Assembly: GCF_958295425.1 (NCBI RefSeq)
Contig: NC_081149.1
Location: 8,127,654 to 8,191,653 of the forward strand
DNA length: 64,000 nucleotides
Source: Solea solea
Lineage: Eukaryota; Chordata; Actinopteri; Pleuronectiformes; Soleidae
Direction: 5' to 3'
Shown: positions 11,391-23,000 of the stretch, in pieces
Layout of the letters: each line of letters opens with the position of its first letter
How positions within the stretch are numbered: the first letter of the stretch is position 1
The notes under the pieces: model-generated
Databases searched by the model: none
What the model was told of the DNA's origin: nothing
What the model saw: only the letters and a program-made list of their open reading frames with translations
Position numbers and translations under genes: made by a program

Positions 11391-12510
11391 ATTATGTTTT
11401 CCAAATTGTTCTGCCCCAGTTTTCTGCATACTTTTGCTGCAACGAGTGGTTACCTGAGTTACTCCTGTAAGACGTTGCCTAGTTGTCATCATTTTGAGCC
11501 CGTCTGGCCACTCTCCTCTGATCTCAAGGCATTTTGGTCCAGAGAACTGCCACTCACTGGATATTTTCTCTGTTAAAGACTGTTCTCTGCTTAAAACCTA
11601 GAGATGGTTGTGTGAAAAATCCCAGTAGATCAGCATTTTCTGAAATACTGTGTCTCTGCTCAGAGAGACAGCTCGGGGATGATAGATGTGTCCTTGAAGT
11701 AGACATTCACCCCTTAAAACCACTACACACACACATACAGTGCTTATTCCTCAGATGATGTTTCCTTGTGAGGGTGGTGTGGGCCTATGCAGTGAAATAT
11801 AAGCCGATCATATGATACAAGGATCAGTATCTTTTTGCAGTACTGCCCAGTTAATGTGAGGGTCACTATATGAGGCTGTTTCGTTAATGAGTTCTTACTG
11901 TAAACCACAAGTGAGTTAATCACTGGGGACACACTACTACTACTACTACTACTACTAATCTGGATGTAACTGGAGTAGCGCTGTGAAGTAATGATATGCT
12001 TATGCATATAAATCAGGGTACAGCATTAACTCTGCACCATATTCATCCTACTGCCTGAGAGACAATCAAACCACAATAAAAGCCTCATGACTGCACTCTC
12101 TTATTTCTGCTCAGGTTTGCAGATGTTGTGTGTGTGAATGTGTGAATGTTTTACTCAAGTTAAATCATGTAACCATTGCTTTTTTTGGGTCATTATGAGG
12201 ATGAAATGACATACATTTTTAGAGCTTTACAGTAGCTAGTGTCATATTTTTCAATCATCTTTATTTGTGCAGTGTTTGCATTATACAGTAAATTGTAGTG
12301 GTGATTTGACTTGTGATATAACCTTTAAGCTGGAAATGAGTCTAGGTGAATCTGCCAACGTTTTTTATCCACATGGAAATGGCGTTTTTGAGAGTATTTT
12401 TTGTAAATGGGTCCCAGTGTGGGAAAATCCACCCTTCTACTTTATTGTATACAATCTATACAGTATGCTTTAGGAAAACAGTGATGTCAAAGTCTCACCT
12501 CTCTCTTGCT

Positions 12511-12750
12511 CAGGCATTTGCTGTTGCTTTCTTTGTCAATCTTGTTGTCATCCTCCTCTTGTGTTTGTAGATCATTAAGTCTATTTGCTTCATTAGCTGC
12601 TCTGGCTTGGTCCATTCTCTCTCACTTTCTGTGATTGTATAAATTGTAATTTACAATTTTTGTTGTTTTATTAAAAACAAATTACATGCTTTATGTGCCT
12701 GTTCTCAGTTATACAGCCCCACATGCAGGCCTGGCATATGTACTACAGTG
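12511..12750. repeat. dispersed repeat, copy 1 of 2
   Basis: Shares a series of blocks in the same order with 16050-16290: CTTGTGTTTG(G/T)AG, CTGGCTTGGTYCATTCTSTC, and CACATRCAGGCCTGGCATAT followed by GTRCTACAG. It is the more diverged copy. The type is unknown. Confidence 0.6.
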
Positions 12751-13126
12751 TTTTTAGTCATTTTGGGCGTTTTGTGTCCTGAAACAATGCTGTATTTACA
12801 GAACACATTTTCAATTAGTCAAATAAAAAGATTGTTTAAGTTTTGTTCAATTTCCGTGTGGATAGGGCCTTAGTTAAATATGTATTGTGTATAGATTTAA
12901 AACACAAGACAGAGCATTAACACATGAGATCTGACCGATGCTAATGCAGGAAAGATAAATTTGAGGTACAAGTTGTTTTTTTTTACAAATTTTATGACAT
13001 TCGATGAGTGTATTGTTTGAAGTAAATTTGCTATTCATTTTCGGAACCAATGACAAAAATATTTTACATCTGCCTTTCAGTGATTTGATGAAACTGAGTC
13101 TCATTGTATATTTGTCCTCCTTGCAG

Positions 13127-14092
13127 GAGATATTTGGTACTGGTGTACGTAGAGGTCTGGATCTAATCGTTGTGTGGTGTGTGCTCCACGGGGACGTGGT
13201 CTGCGGATGCTGGGACTATGAGTGTCAGCGACAAAAAGGGCTACCTATCAGACCTGGCAGGCAGCTTCAATGAGGATGCTCCAAGACCTCCAGTACCAGG
13301 GGAGGAAGGTGAGCTGGTGTTTAGTGATGGACGCCAGTGCTGTAACTTCTCCTCAAAGAATGAGAGCCTCAAATGTGAGGCTTCGGTGGCTATGCCAAGG
13401 AGACCGGACTTGGACCTGGGTTATGAGCCGGAGGGCAGCGCCTCTCCGACCCCACCCTACTTAAAGTGGGCCGAATCTCTTCACTCCCTCCTGGATGATG
13501 AGGATGGTATCCATCTGTTTAGGATGTTCCTCAAGCAGGAGGAGTGCGTGGACATGCTGAACTTCTGGTTTGCGTGCAGTGGCTTCCGCAAACAAGAAGC
13601 TAATGAGGGTTACGAGGAGAAGAAGGTGAAGCTGGCGAAGGTCATCTATAAGAAGTTCATCTTGGACAACAATGGGATTGTCTCCAGACAGATCAAACCA
13701 GCTACTAAGTCCTTCATCAAAGACTGTGTGATGAAGCTTCACATTGACCCTGCGATGTTTGACCAGGCTCAGACCGAGATACAGACTATCATGGAGGACA
13801 ACACCTACCCTTTATTCCTCAAGTCTGACATCTATTTGGAATATACACGAACAGGTGGTGAGAGCCCCAAGCTGCACAGCAATCAGAGCTCTGGTTCTGG
13901 CAATGGAAAAGGGATGTCGGGGTACTTGTCGACTGTGATTGAAGGTGAGGAGTGGAGATGTGACCACGAGTCAGAGGAGCAGCCCCCGTGTGACCCCACA
14001 CCGAGCAGCCGGCTTACCCAGGAGCTGCTCATGGAGACGGCACCACAGCGAGTTGCCAGCAGTGCAAGATTCCAGGACAACCACGAGTACAG
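13127..14092 (+). CDS. axin1: axin1 first coding exon (tankyrase motif + RGS domain)
   Basis: The acceptor is a pyrimidine tract ending in TTGCAG (13121-13126). Bases 13127-13217 are 5' UTR and translation starts at ATG 13218. The donor is AG|GTAAAT after 14092, phase 2. It encodes residues 1-291 plus two bases of 292: N-terminal tankyrase motif, then the conserved run [20 protein letters not shown], then the whole RGS domain, including [11 protein letters not shown] near its end, and the Ser/Gly-rich linker [17 protein letters not shown]. The RGS domain of axin binds the SAMP repeats of APC. This is typical of axin genes, in which one large first coding exon carries the RGS domain. Confidence 0.96.
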
Positions 14093-17000
14093 GTAAATCC
14101 CCCCAGCCATCAAAAAAAAAGCTTTTCTTCAGTTCTAACTGCTTCTAACGGCTTTTCTCTGCAAACTGCTGAATTAGAAATAAACCTGAAACCCCACACC
14201 ACCCTGCACACACCGCCTCAAGTTTGGGAAAGAAAAACAGAGTCAGAGAGTAGCACAAAGAGACAGCTGAGATGAGAGGAGGATGGCGCTTGAAGTGAAT
14301 CCGAGTTAACTTGCTGTTGGAAGGTTGAAGTTCTTTGTTTTATTCTTTTGCACAGGCATTCTGAAATAGCTTTTCCCCCTGGGTGGCATTTTGTAGTGTA
14401 AGAGCTCAACAGCATTTTGTTTGAAGAGGAGCTTTTCTGAAAGCACAGTAATCTTTGCCCTCTTCAACCTCTCTTATCAAAAGATGTAATGTAACATTTC
14501 TCCATTTAAATAATCGACAAACAACATGTACTTACAATGGACAAAACATTCCCAACTCTCTATAGAATCTATAGAAATCTATAGTTGTATCCAACAACCT
14601 TTTAATTATTAAGCCCCTACAAGTTTGGCAGTGTGTTGTCTCCTTAACCTCGTAATGATAATGTTCTCAAATGTTGTTTATCCAGAAACCCACATTTTTT
14701 CAGTTTCAATGATTTCTTTGTCTAATGGAGCAAGGAAACCAGAAAATATTGTCATTCAAATAGCTGAAAAATCTTAATTCCCACTATCCCATGCTGCTCT
14801 CTGACATCACCACACTTGGGCTTATTGTTGTGCTTGAGAGCTGCGGCGAGCAGCAGAAATGTCTTTTTGTTCATTTAGAAAAAAACATTCTCCGACCCGC
14901 TTTCACTCCTTTTTAATACATCTGTTAAATCGCAGACACTGTAAGTGATACTGATTCAAAATCAATAAGGCAGCAAGCGTTGCTTTTTCTCCATGTATTG
15001 ATGTTTTCCTGATATTGATTGTGATTGATGTCAGACAGCTGGCAAATGCCTCAAATACTGGTAGTTTTGGACATTTATTGTTGACCGTGTTGGGCTTTAA
15101 TGTTATGTAATGCAGTCAACTGTATCTGTGGCATCTGTGCTTCCTCATGCTGTTCATTTTCCATTGAAAGCATCAAAGTAGATTCAATAATCCTTTGTTA
15201 ATCTTGGTTAATTCCCTCTCCTCGACAAAGCTGATATTACAGCAACAGAAAGGCTCCCCCCCCCCAGTTTTTCTTTTGTTACATTACATGAAAAATTCTC
15301 CCTCGCTTTACACGTGTTGAATGCCAGCAATCTGCAATTACCAGTGTCGTCATACACTCGCCAAGCCCTGCTGCTGATTAATGTCGAGCAACATTAGCGT
15401 TATTCAACGTGCCTGTAGTTTGATACAGTGCCAAGGTTGAGGTTAACTTAATCATTCTTACTCCTCCTGTGACGTGGAGTCATTTGCATTTTGTTGCCGT
15501 TCGTAATTCCTACTGATCCAGTTTGTCTTTTTGACCTAATTTCAGTGCTTTGTATAGTAACTTTGACACGACAGAGGAATGTTGTGATAAGTTGTTTGGT
15601 CTAAACACACATTCCTTCCTTCTTTTTGATATTTAAAATGTTTGAGTCCATAGCCTTAAGTGTGTAATGCTGCTATCTGTTAGGCACAATACAAATGTTG
15701 ATTTCCGTTTATCAGTGCATCTACATATAATTATCCACATAAATGAGAAGCCGACTTCGTCACACTGACGTCCTCGCCACCTTTACACCTTGGAGCAGAC
15801 AGACATTCCTTGAATTCATTGATAGATAAGACATTACTCAGAGGATGGCGATTACACCAGTTGCGAAGGAGAAGTTCCATTGGTAGTCTGTCACGAAAAC
15901 GCTTCAGGAAATTTTTTTTTTTATTGTATTGGCCTTTTAGCCACATGGAACGAGCATTTCGGGAGCACTGAAATGCTGCTTTTGAAGAACTAGTCCCAGA
16001 GTAGGATAACACCACCCTTGAACACAAAAAAACTATGGTTTTGTAGTTCGACCTCTCTGCACTTGAATTCGCTGTTGTTATCTTGGTCTCTGTCGTCTTC
16101 TTCTTGTGTTTGGAGTTTGTTTGATCTATTTCGCTTTATGATAACTTTTATTTTCTTTCCTTCGTCGCCCTGGCTTGGTTCATTCTGTCTCGGTTCATTC
16201 TGTCTCTCTGTCTTTGTGTTTACGTACTCCATTTATTTTTCGTATTGCTATAGCAGCGTTACAGCACCACATACAGGCCTGGCATATGTGCTACAGAGTC
16301 GTTTCGTGAATATGATACCAAATATTGCTGGACATACAAATACCACTACACACTATTTAGTTCAGACCTTGAAATCATGATGAAATCATGAATGCAAAGT
16401 GGCGTTGGGGTCACTTATGTAATGTCATTGCTGGTTTTGCACAGCTATTTATACTGTATATAATAGGGTTTGGGTTTCAACAGAGGATCAAGGTCACCTG
16501 CAGGAATAAAAATGTTAAATAACAACATGTTAGGTGTCATTTTTCAGAGGTCAAACTGCAGCACCAGAGGACAGACAGGAAGTCATACCAGTCATATAAT
16601 ACCCTCAAAGATAAATCGCTATGCAGCTTAAGTTAAGTGAAGACAGAGCTGTACAGGCAGTGGAATCAGATAAAATACTTATTTGACCAGAATCAGACCA
16701 GCTACTGTCTACTGTATCTATCTTTCGTTTGTCTAGTCAAACACATCTTTATACATTGTACATAAGCCTGACAAAAATTCATCCTGATCTGCCAATATAA
16801 ACGCATGTGAACTTGTTCAATAGGACTTTCCATGTTAAAAGTGAAATTGTCAATTGTCAAATTGCCAACCAAATCTGTAATCTGGATCATATCTGGACGA
16901 AATGTGGTCTGAGTAATGTGAATAATTCTGTACAGACTGAGGGCTGGGCAATATGGCCAAAAAACATTATTACAATAAAACCAGTCAAACCAGTGGATAT

Positions 17001-20000
17001 GGATAATTATTGCAATAAAGTGTTGGGAATGTTGGTTTTCAACCTTAACCCTTAATTTGTTATGAAAATATGTTTGCACAAAGCATACATATGATATGGA
17101 TGTATATTAAATCTTTGATAAAGAAGAAAAATACAGTATATTGCAATGAATAGTGTTATTTGACACATTGCTGAGCCCTAAACAAAGCACATTTATTTAA
17201 GCTGTCATGATAATGTTCAAATTGGAATATTTTTGTGCTTTACTCTTCAAATCAGTAAGTCTTTACAAAATATGTTTAATTGGGGACAGGATATTATCTA
17301 TCCTGCAGTATCGACTTCCCTTTTTGTAATTTATTTGTCTCATCCCATCACCAACCTCCTCTGTTTATTATTATTCACAGTTCTCTGAGTGCAGATGCTA
17401 ATGAAAGTCAGTTGGTCACAAAGGTCTCGTGGTGAACTCGGCTGCTGAATTCCTAACAAGGGGAAAAGCTCGGGATAAATGCGTCAGGGAATTCCAATTT
17501 GAATAATAAAAACACAAGATGATGCCTTACATCTATAATTCATGTATACAAAGCCCTGTAAGAAATGTGTTCAGCAAAGTCAATGACTGAGAATGTAAAT
17601 GATGTCAACTAACCTCCCTATAATTTTGTTGTGTTTACCGTTTTTTATTTTATTTACTCCGCTACAGCAAGAAATGGAAAACTATGTGGACAAACCAAAG
17701 GATTCATTGTCCATATTTTTTTTTTTACAATTTTTAGACACGTTATTGCACAAACTATTAATTGACTTATCGAGAAAATTACTGACAGACTTATTGATAA
17801 TGTAATGATCGTTAGAAGGCAAATTCAGATTCATTGCATGTTTATTAGAGTGGAGTATACTGACAGCCTACTAAGTGTTACTCTAAATAAATAATTAATG
17901 GAAATTATGGTGTTGGGAGACTCAAAAAAAAACCAACCAGTAAACCTAGATACAGACACAACAAGGAGACGACAAACAGTGAGGGGTTTAAATGGAATTA
18001 AAGAAATTCTGAGACAGACTGGAGGCTTCATGCGATTGGCACAAAAATAGAAAAATTATACTAAACATCCATTCATTCATTGTCTTCTGCTTTATCCTCC
18101 ACATGAGGGTCCACATGGGTCACTGGAGCCAATCCCAGCTGACACGGAATGAAAGGCAGGGTCACAGGTCACCAGATCATCGCAGGGCAAACATACAGAG
18201 ACGCAACAACCATTGTCACACCTACAGGCAATTTAGTGTCCCATTAAACGCATGTTTTTGGACTGTGGGAGGGAAATGGAACCCAGAGGTCATGTACAGT
18301 GACCTGTCAGTTCTTGCAATTAACACAACAATCACTTTGTCTATCTTTGTCAATCTGATGCGCTTCTAGGCTGTATATTTTGAACTGAGCTGTGTTTTTA
18401 ATGTCCTTATTTGATCTAAAAGTGACAGCCCTAGTCCTTATACTGTATGTGCTCTCCTTCTGTCTTGCATTTTCATCTTTCTTCCATATGTTGTGCCACA
18501 GGCAAAAGCCTCTTGTGACGTTTTGAGTTTGGGGTTTGTTCTGAGTGCTTGACTGTACTTGATGTACAGTCCAGTCTGTGGATGCGTGGATGTACTGACA
18601 AATAATAACTGTGAACATTTCAGGTGCTGTCACATTGTGGTATATTTTCAGTTAATGAGTTTTCTGTGTTTCCAGGCACACATCATGTCGGGAGTCCATC
18701 AACCCTTACTTTATCAACACCATTGATACTATGGCTCCTGCCACCAGTGCCAACGACAGCGAGCAGCAGAGTATGTCCAGTGACGCAGACACAATGTCCC
18801 TCACCGACAGCAGTGTGTATGTACATTTTTCCCTTTTTTGCATACATATGCACTTTTCTTGCAAGTTTTAATACCAGAAATATTGTTTTATCATCACAGT
18901 GAAAGGCAGAAACTATTTTATTCTAACTATTCCCAGTTGTTATTTCAAAGGAAGCCATGCCATAAGTTTACATTGTTAGAGGAAGGAAACAGGAGGTTTA
19001 ATGAGCTTCAATATCGCTTCTGTTTCCATTTCTCTTGTGTTAAAACCTTACAACAGAAACAGCTAGTAACGTTCCATCTCCTCATTATACAAACTGGTGT
19101 AAGAATGTCTTCTACTAATTAGAAATCCGAAAATCACTCTCTTAAATCTTACATAGAATGTATTTGAATGGGGATCCAAACTTCTGACCTTGTCTACAAG
19201 CATGAGACAAGATCTTTATTTGTTGTGAACAAAACACATGTTTTTTTCCTTTCCTTTATGAATATTAGGGCCACCAAGATTAGTCGACTACTCATGATTA
19301 CGTCGACTATGAAATTTGTCAGCAACAAATTTAATAATCAACATAATCGCATTATTTTTCGAAGTTTTTCACTCAAAACTGCTGCTGCACCTTCTGCTGT
19401 CTTGTCTGCCTTTCTGTCCTTGACGCACTTGCGCAGTAGTGGTAATTGGGGTTAGCCGTGATGTCACAATGGAGAATTGCTTTTAAAAAGTTTAATCTGA
19501 TGAAGTTTTATGTACAGTATTTGGATAAACTGTAAAAAAAAACCTGATTTATTCATACTTATTGGCATTGGTTGCACAAAAATCCATATTATCTACCCTA
19601 CAAGCAGAAGAGCTAAATGCAACTCATTTTCACTACATGGAGTCACTTTAATCATTTTGTTTTTCCTTTAATTGCCTGTACCAGTGAAAGGCAATTTTTT
19701 TGGGAGGAAAAAATTATGTTTTCGAGGTGCAGTGATTGCGCTGGGGGAATTAAGTCCAAAGAAAACTTCAAACACAACTGGACACAAAAAAGTGTTTGAA
19801 GCTGAATGAATTAGAGGCTGTTATCAGCTAATTGGTCCAGAGCTTTTGCAGCCATACTGGGTTTTGCAGGAGGAGTGCAAACCCCAGTATGGCTGATTCC
19901 ACAGGGAATTCATGGACTCATGGATGTGTTAACATGTAACTGTAATCATCCAGACATTTTGTGGTGCAGGATTGACACAGGGAATACCTGTCCCGCTGTA

Positions 20001-23000
20001 GTGATTGATCCATGACTTACTAGGCAGTCAGTTTTAGGCACCATACAGTGAAAAGCCTGCGTGTGTGTGTTTGTTCATTGGAAGGTTTTTTATGACAATC
20101 TCTGTTGGTTTTTCCAGAGATGGGGCGCCACCCTACAGATACCGCAAACAGCATCGCCGGGAGATGCACGAAAGTGCCAAAGCAAATGGGCGAGTGCCAC
20201 TACCTCATATCCCAGTGAGTTATTCATGGATTATTACTTTCCGCCTCTACACCTCTCTCCCTCTCTTTAACTGTCTGTCTCTGCCTCGTTTTCCTCAGCT
20301 TGCACCATTGGAGATGTGCATATTTAAGCTGTGCTGTGTCGCAGGGCCTGTGATGGGAGTGTAAGAATAGCTGATGGTGAAAGAGAAGGCTGTCTAAATG
20401 CAGCTTGATGCTTTCCTAAGCTGTATGCGCTGAAGCCTGGCAGACATGAATCCTCCCCTGTGACAGCCTGATGCCTCCCTTTGCTGCTGAGGCTGTCTCT
20501 TGGTAGGAAAACCCCAGCCCTAATTAGGCCACAGAGTAAAGAGTCAAATTAAAACCCCACGCGCAGCATCCTATTAGAATGCATGGATTGGCTGTACAGT
20601 AGAGCACAAATCCCCAAAGCATAACTTTCAAGTTTCTCTGCCCCAACAAATTAATCAGGACTTCACTTCGCTGGCAATAAGAAGATTGACATGGCTTTTA
20701 GGTCGTTTTTATAAATGTCAGTTTGTTTTTTTGGAAATCACAAACTGGTTCTAAATCTGGAGTTAAGAGCTTTACGTTGTCATGATTGCAGTGCAGTAAT
20801 TTGTGCCAGCAGCAGAGGAAATAAATGTCACTCATTTCCGCAGTAATGAGATTACATGTGAGATTTAAAAATCATGCCTCATTTATTATCCTCCCCCTTT
20901 TTTTCCTGAAAATGATTTTTTTCAGCACTTTTATCAAATGGGTACAGTTCTGTGTTTATGCTATGGCGATGTCAGTCATTTTTAATGTTGAAGTGTGGCT
21001 CTTGCTGCATCCACACTTCTGTCACCGTTCCGCCTGTCGTCCACACTGCTCCTAAAACATAATAGTTTGTAATAGACTAAAAAAACACTTCCCTGGACAG
21101 ATTTGGCAGCATTTTAGTCTGGATTGTCACTTATCCATGATCAAATCTGTAGAAAAAGAGCCGCACATCGTCGTTAGACCTAGACTACATCCATAAATAA
21201 TTAAAAAATAATCCGCTCTGTATGCAATCACACCCCCCATGCTTAAAAACACATGAGTATTCACATGTTAATGGTCGAGTTGTGGCTGAAAAGAACCAAT
21301 CAGGAAGTTTTAAAGGTTTTAAAGGATTTTCTAACTAAAATGGAGCATGAGTAGTATGGATTGATGAAAGAACTCCTACTTTTCAAAAATGTTGTTTGTT
21401 GTTAGTTGTTCTTTTTTAACTAAGTAACTAACAACTAATAGTTGCTGAGTAGAAAATCTGCCGTTTACACAGAATAGACCACGCGACCCCACCCCATTAG
21501 GATGCAACATATCAAGTTGGGTCCAGAAATGATTTTCAGGCTCGGGTCAGGTTTCATCTTGTAATTTGAAATTCTTTTAGTGAACACATGGTTTATGAAA
21601 TTGCTTCACTGAAAAACAACAGTGTAAACATTTAATAAATAGTAGTAGAAAAGTGATAATAAGTAGAAACTAGTGAGTGATTGACCTATGTGATGTCATG
21701 ATAACTTGTCATTTGCCATAACAATAAATAAAGCTTAACAACCACCTACAGAATGCATTTTTGGTTCAGGTTGGGGTCGATCCATACTCTCTGGGGCTTT
21801 CTGTCGGGTTCAGACAGAAATAATGGTTTATAGTGTGGAGTATGGTTGCAGGTTACTTCTAATAGCTGGACTGTTATTATTTTATATTATTTTAAAACCA
21901 AAATGTAATTACAGTATATGAGTATATGGCCTACAAGGCCTATATACTGTGATATACTATATATTGTGAATTTCTCTGTGAGATGAATAAAGTATCTATC
22001 TATCTCCTGTATGTATGGATATAAAGAGTATTGGTGGTAAAACTACCCATGTGCAACTGGCAGTGATGCAGTCACTGATAACACTTACAGTTTGACATTT
22101 TGTCCTGCAGCGCACAAACCGGATTCCAAAGGACATTCATGTGGAGCCGGAGAGGTTTGCTGCAGAGCTGATCAACAGACTGGAGGCCGTGCTGCAGGAG
22201 AGAGAGGATCAAGCAGAACTGGAGGAGCGACTGAAGAGAGTTCAGTTGGTACGTTTGCTTTTTTTGTTTTCTTTAAAGCACAATCATAGCCGTTGATTCA
22301 TTCAGTCATTAATTTTGTTTAAAATGTGAAAGAGCAGCATCACTCAGGAGTTTACAGGGACTCTTTTATTCTGTGAAGAAAATAACTGCTGACAGTAAGA
22401 AAGATCCGGGTCCTGGCAAGTGAGTGCTGCACATCCAGTTTTGTCAATATAGACATCCTGTACTACATCATTAGCACATGAGGAAGCTCAACAAAACACC
22501 CATTTTTAACAATATTCACCTAAACAAAAAACACTGTTCATGCACAGAAACCAGGAGACCACAACCACTTTAGCTTCACACCAAGAGTGGTAACTATGCA
22601 CTGTATTAAAGCCCCAACTACACAGAGAAGTAGTTTTAAATATATAAATCCATTTTCCGAAAATAGTCTATTCTGTATATGACCAGCAATACAAAAGCTA
22701 AAAGATATTTGTTTGACATTAAAATATGACAAACAGCAAGTCTTCATGTTGAGGAGTTTGAAGCAGGAAATACTTGATTTAATATGTTTAGCTTTCTTTC
22801 GTCAGACTTGGAAAAACTGAGCTTGGAGCTGATCATTTTTAATCCTCAGTCTTAAATAAAAGTTTAGGCTGATAATCATAATGTTAGTTTTCTTTACTGA
22901 TAAATCTGGTGCTTTATTTTGTCAATTCATCGGTCTGTTATTTACTACATGAAATGCCAGAAAGGGGTAAAAATGTCACAATGCCAGGGTTCTCAAATGT

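Larger units (their letters stand above)
9542..13126 (+). other. probable axin1 intron 1
   Basis: Contains the rest of the CpG-rich segment, a (TG)n tract at 9851-9872, a (TG)n(GA)n tract at 10496-10524, a palindrome AATAAATGGTTA-T-TAACCATTTATT at about 10681-10706, a SINE (10808-11042), a (CTA)n tract at about 11932-11956 and one copy of a dispersed repeat (12511-12750). No exon is seen. Confidence 0.45.
14093..18675 (+). other. axin1 intron between coding exons 1 and 2
   Basis: 4.6 kb holding a hAT-like internal fragment (14640-14780), repeat copy 16050-16290, a MITE (16940-17180) and a SINE in reverse orientation (18067-18302). No RNA gene is recognised. Confidence 0.85.

Noticed and set aside
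13170..13217. Upstream extension of axin1 (16 more codons)
   Set aside because: The upstream frame opens at TTG, not ATG, and homology begins at the ATG at 13218.
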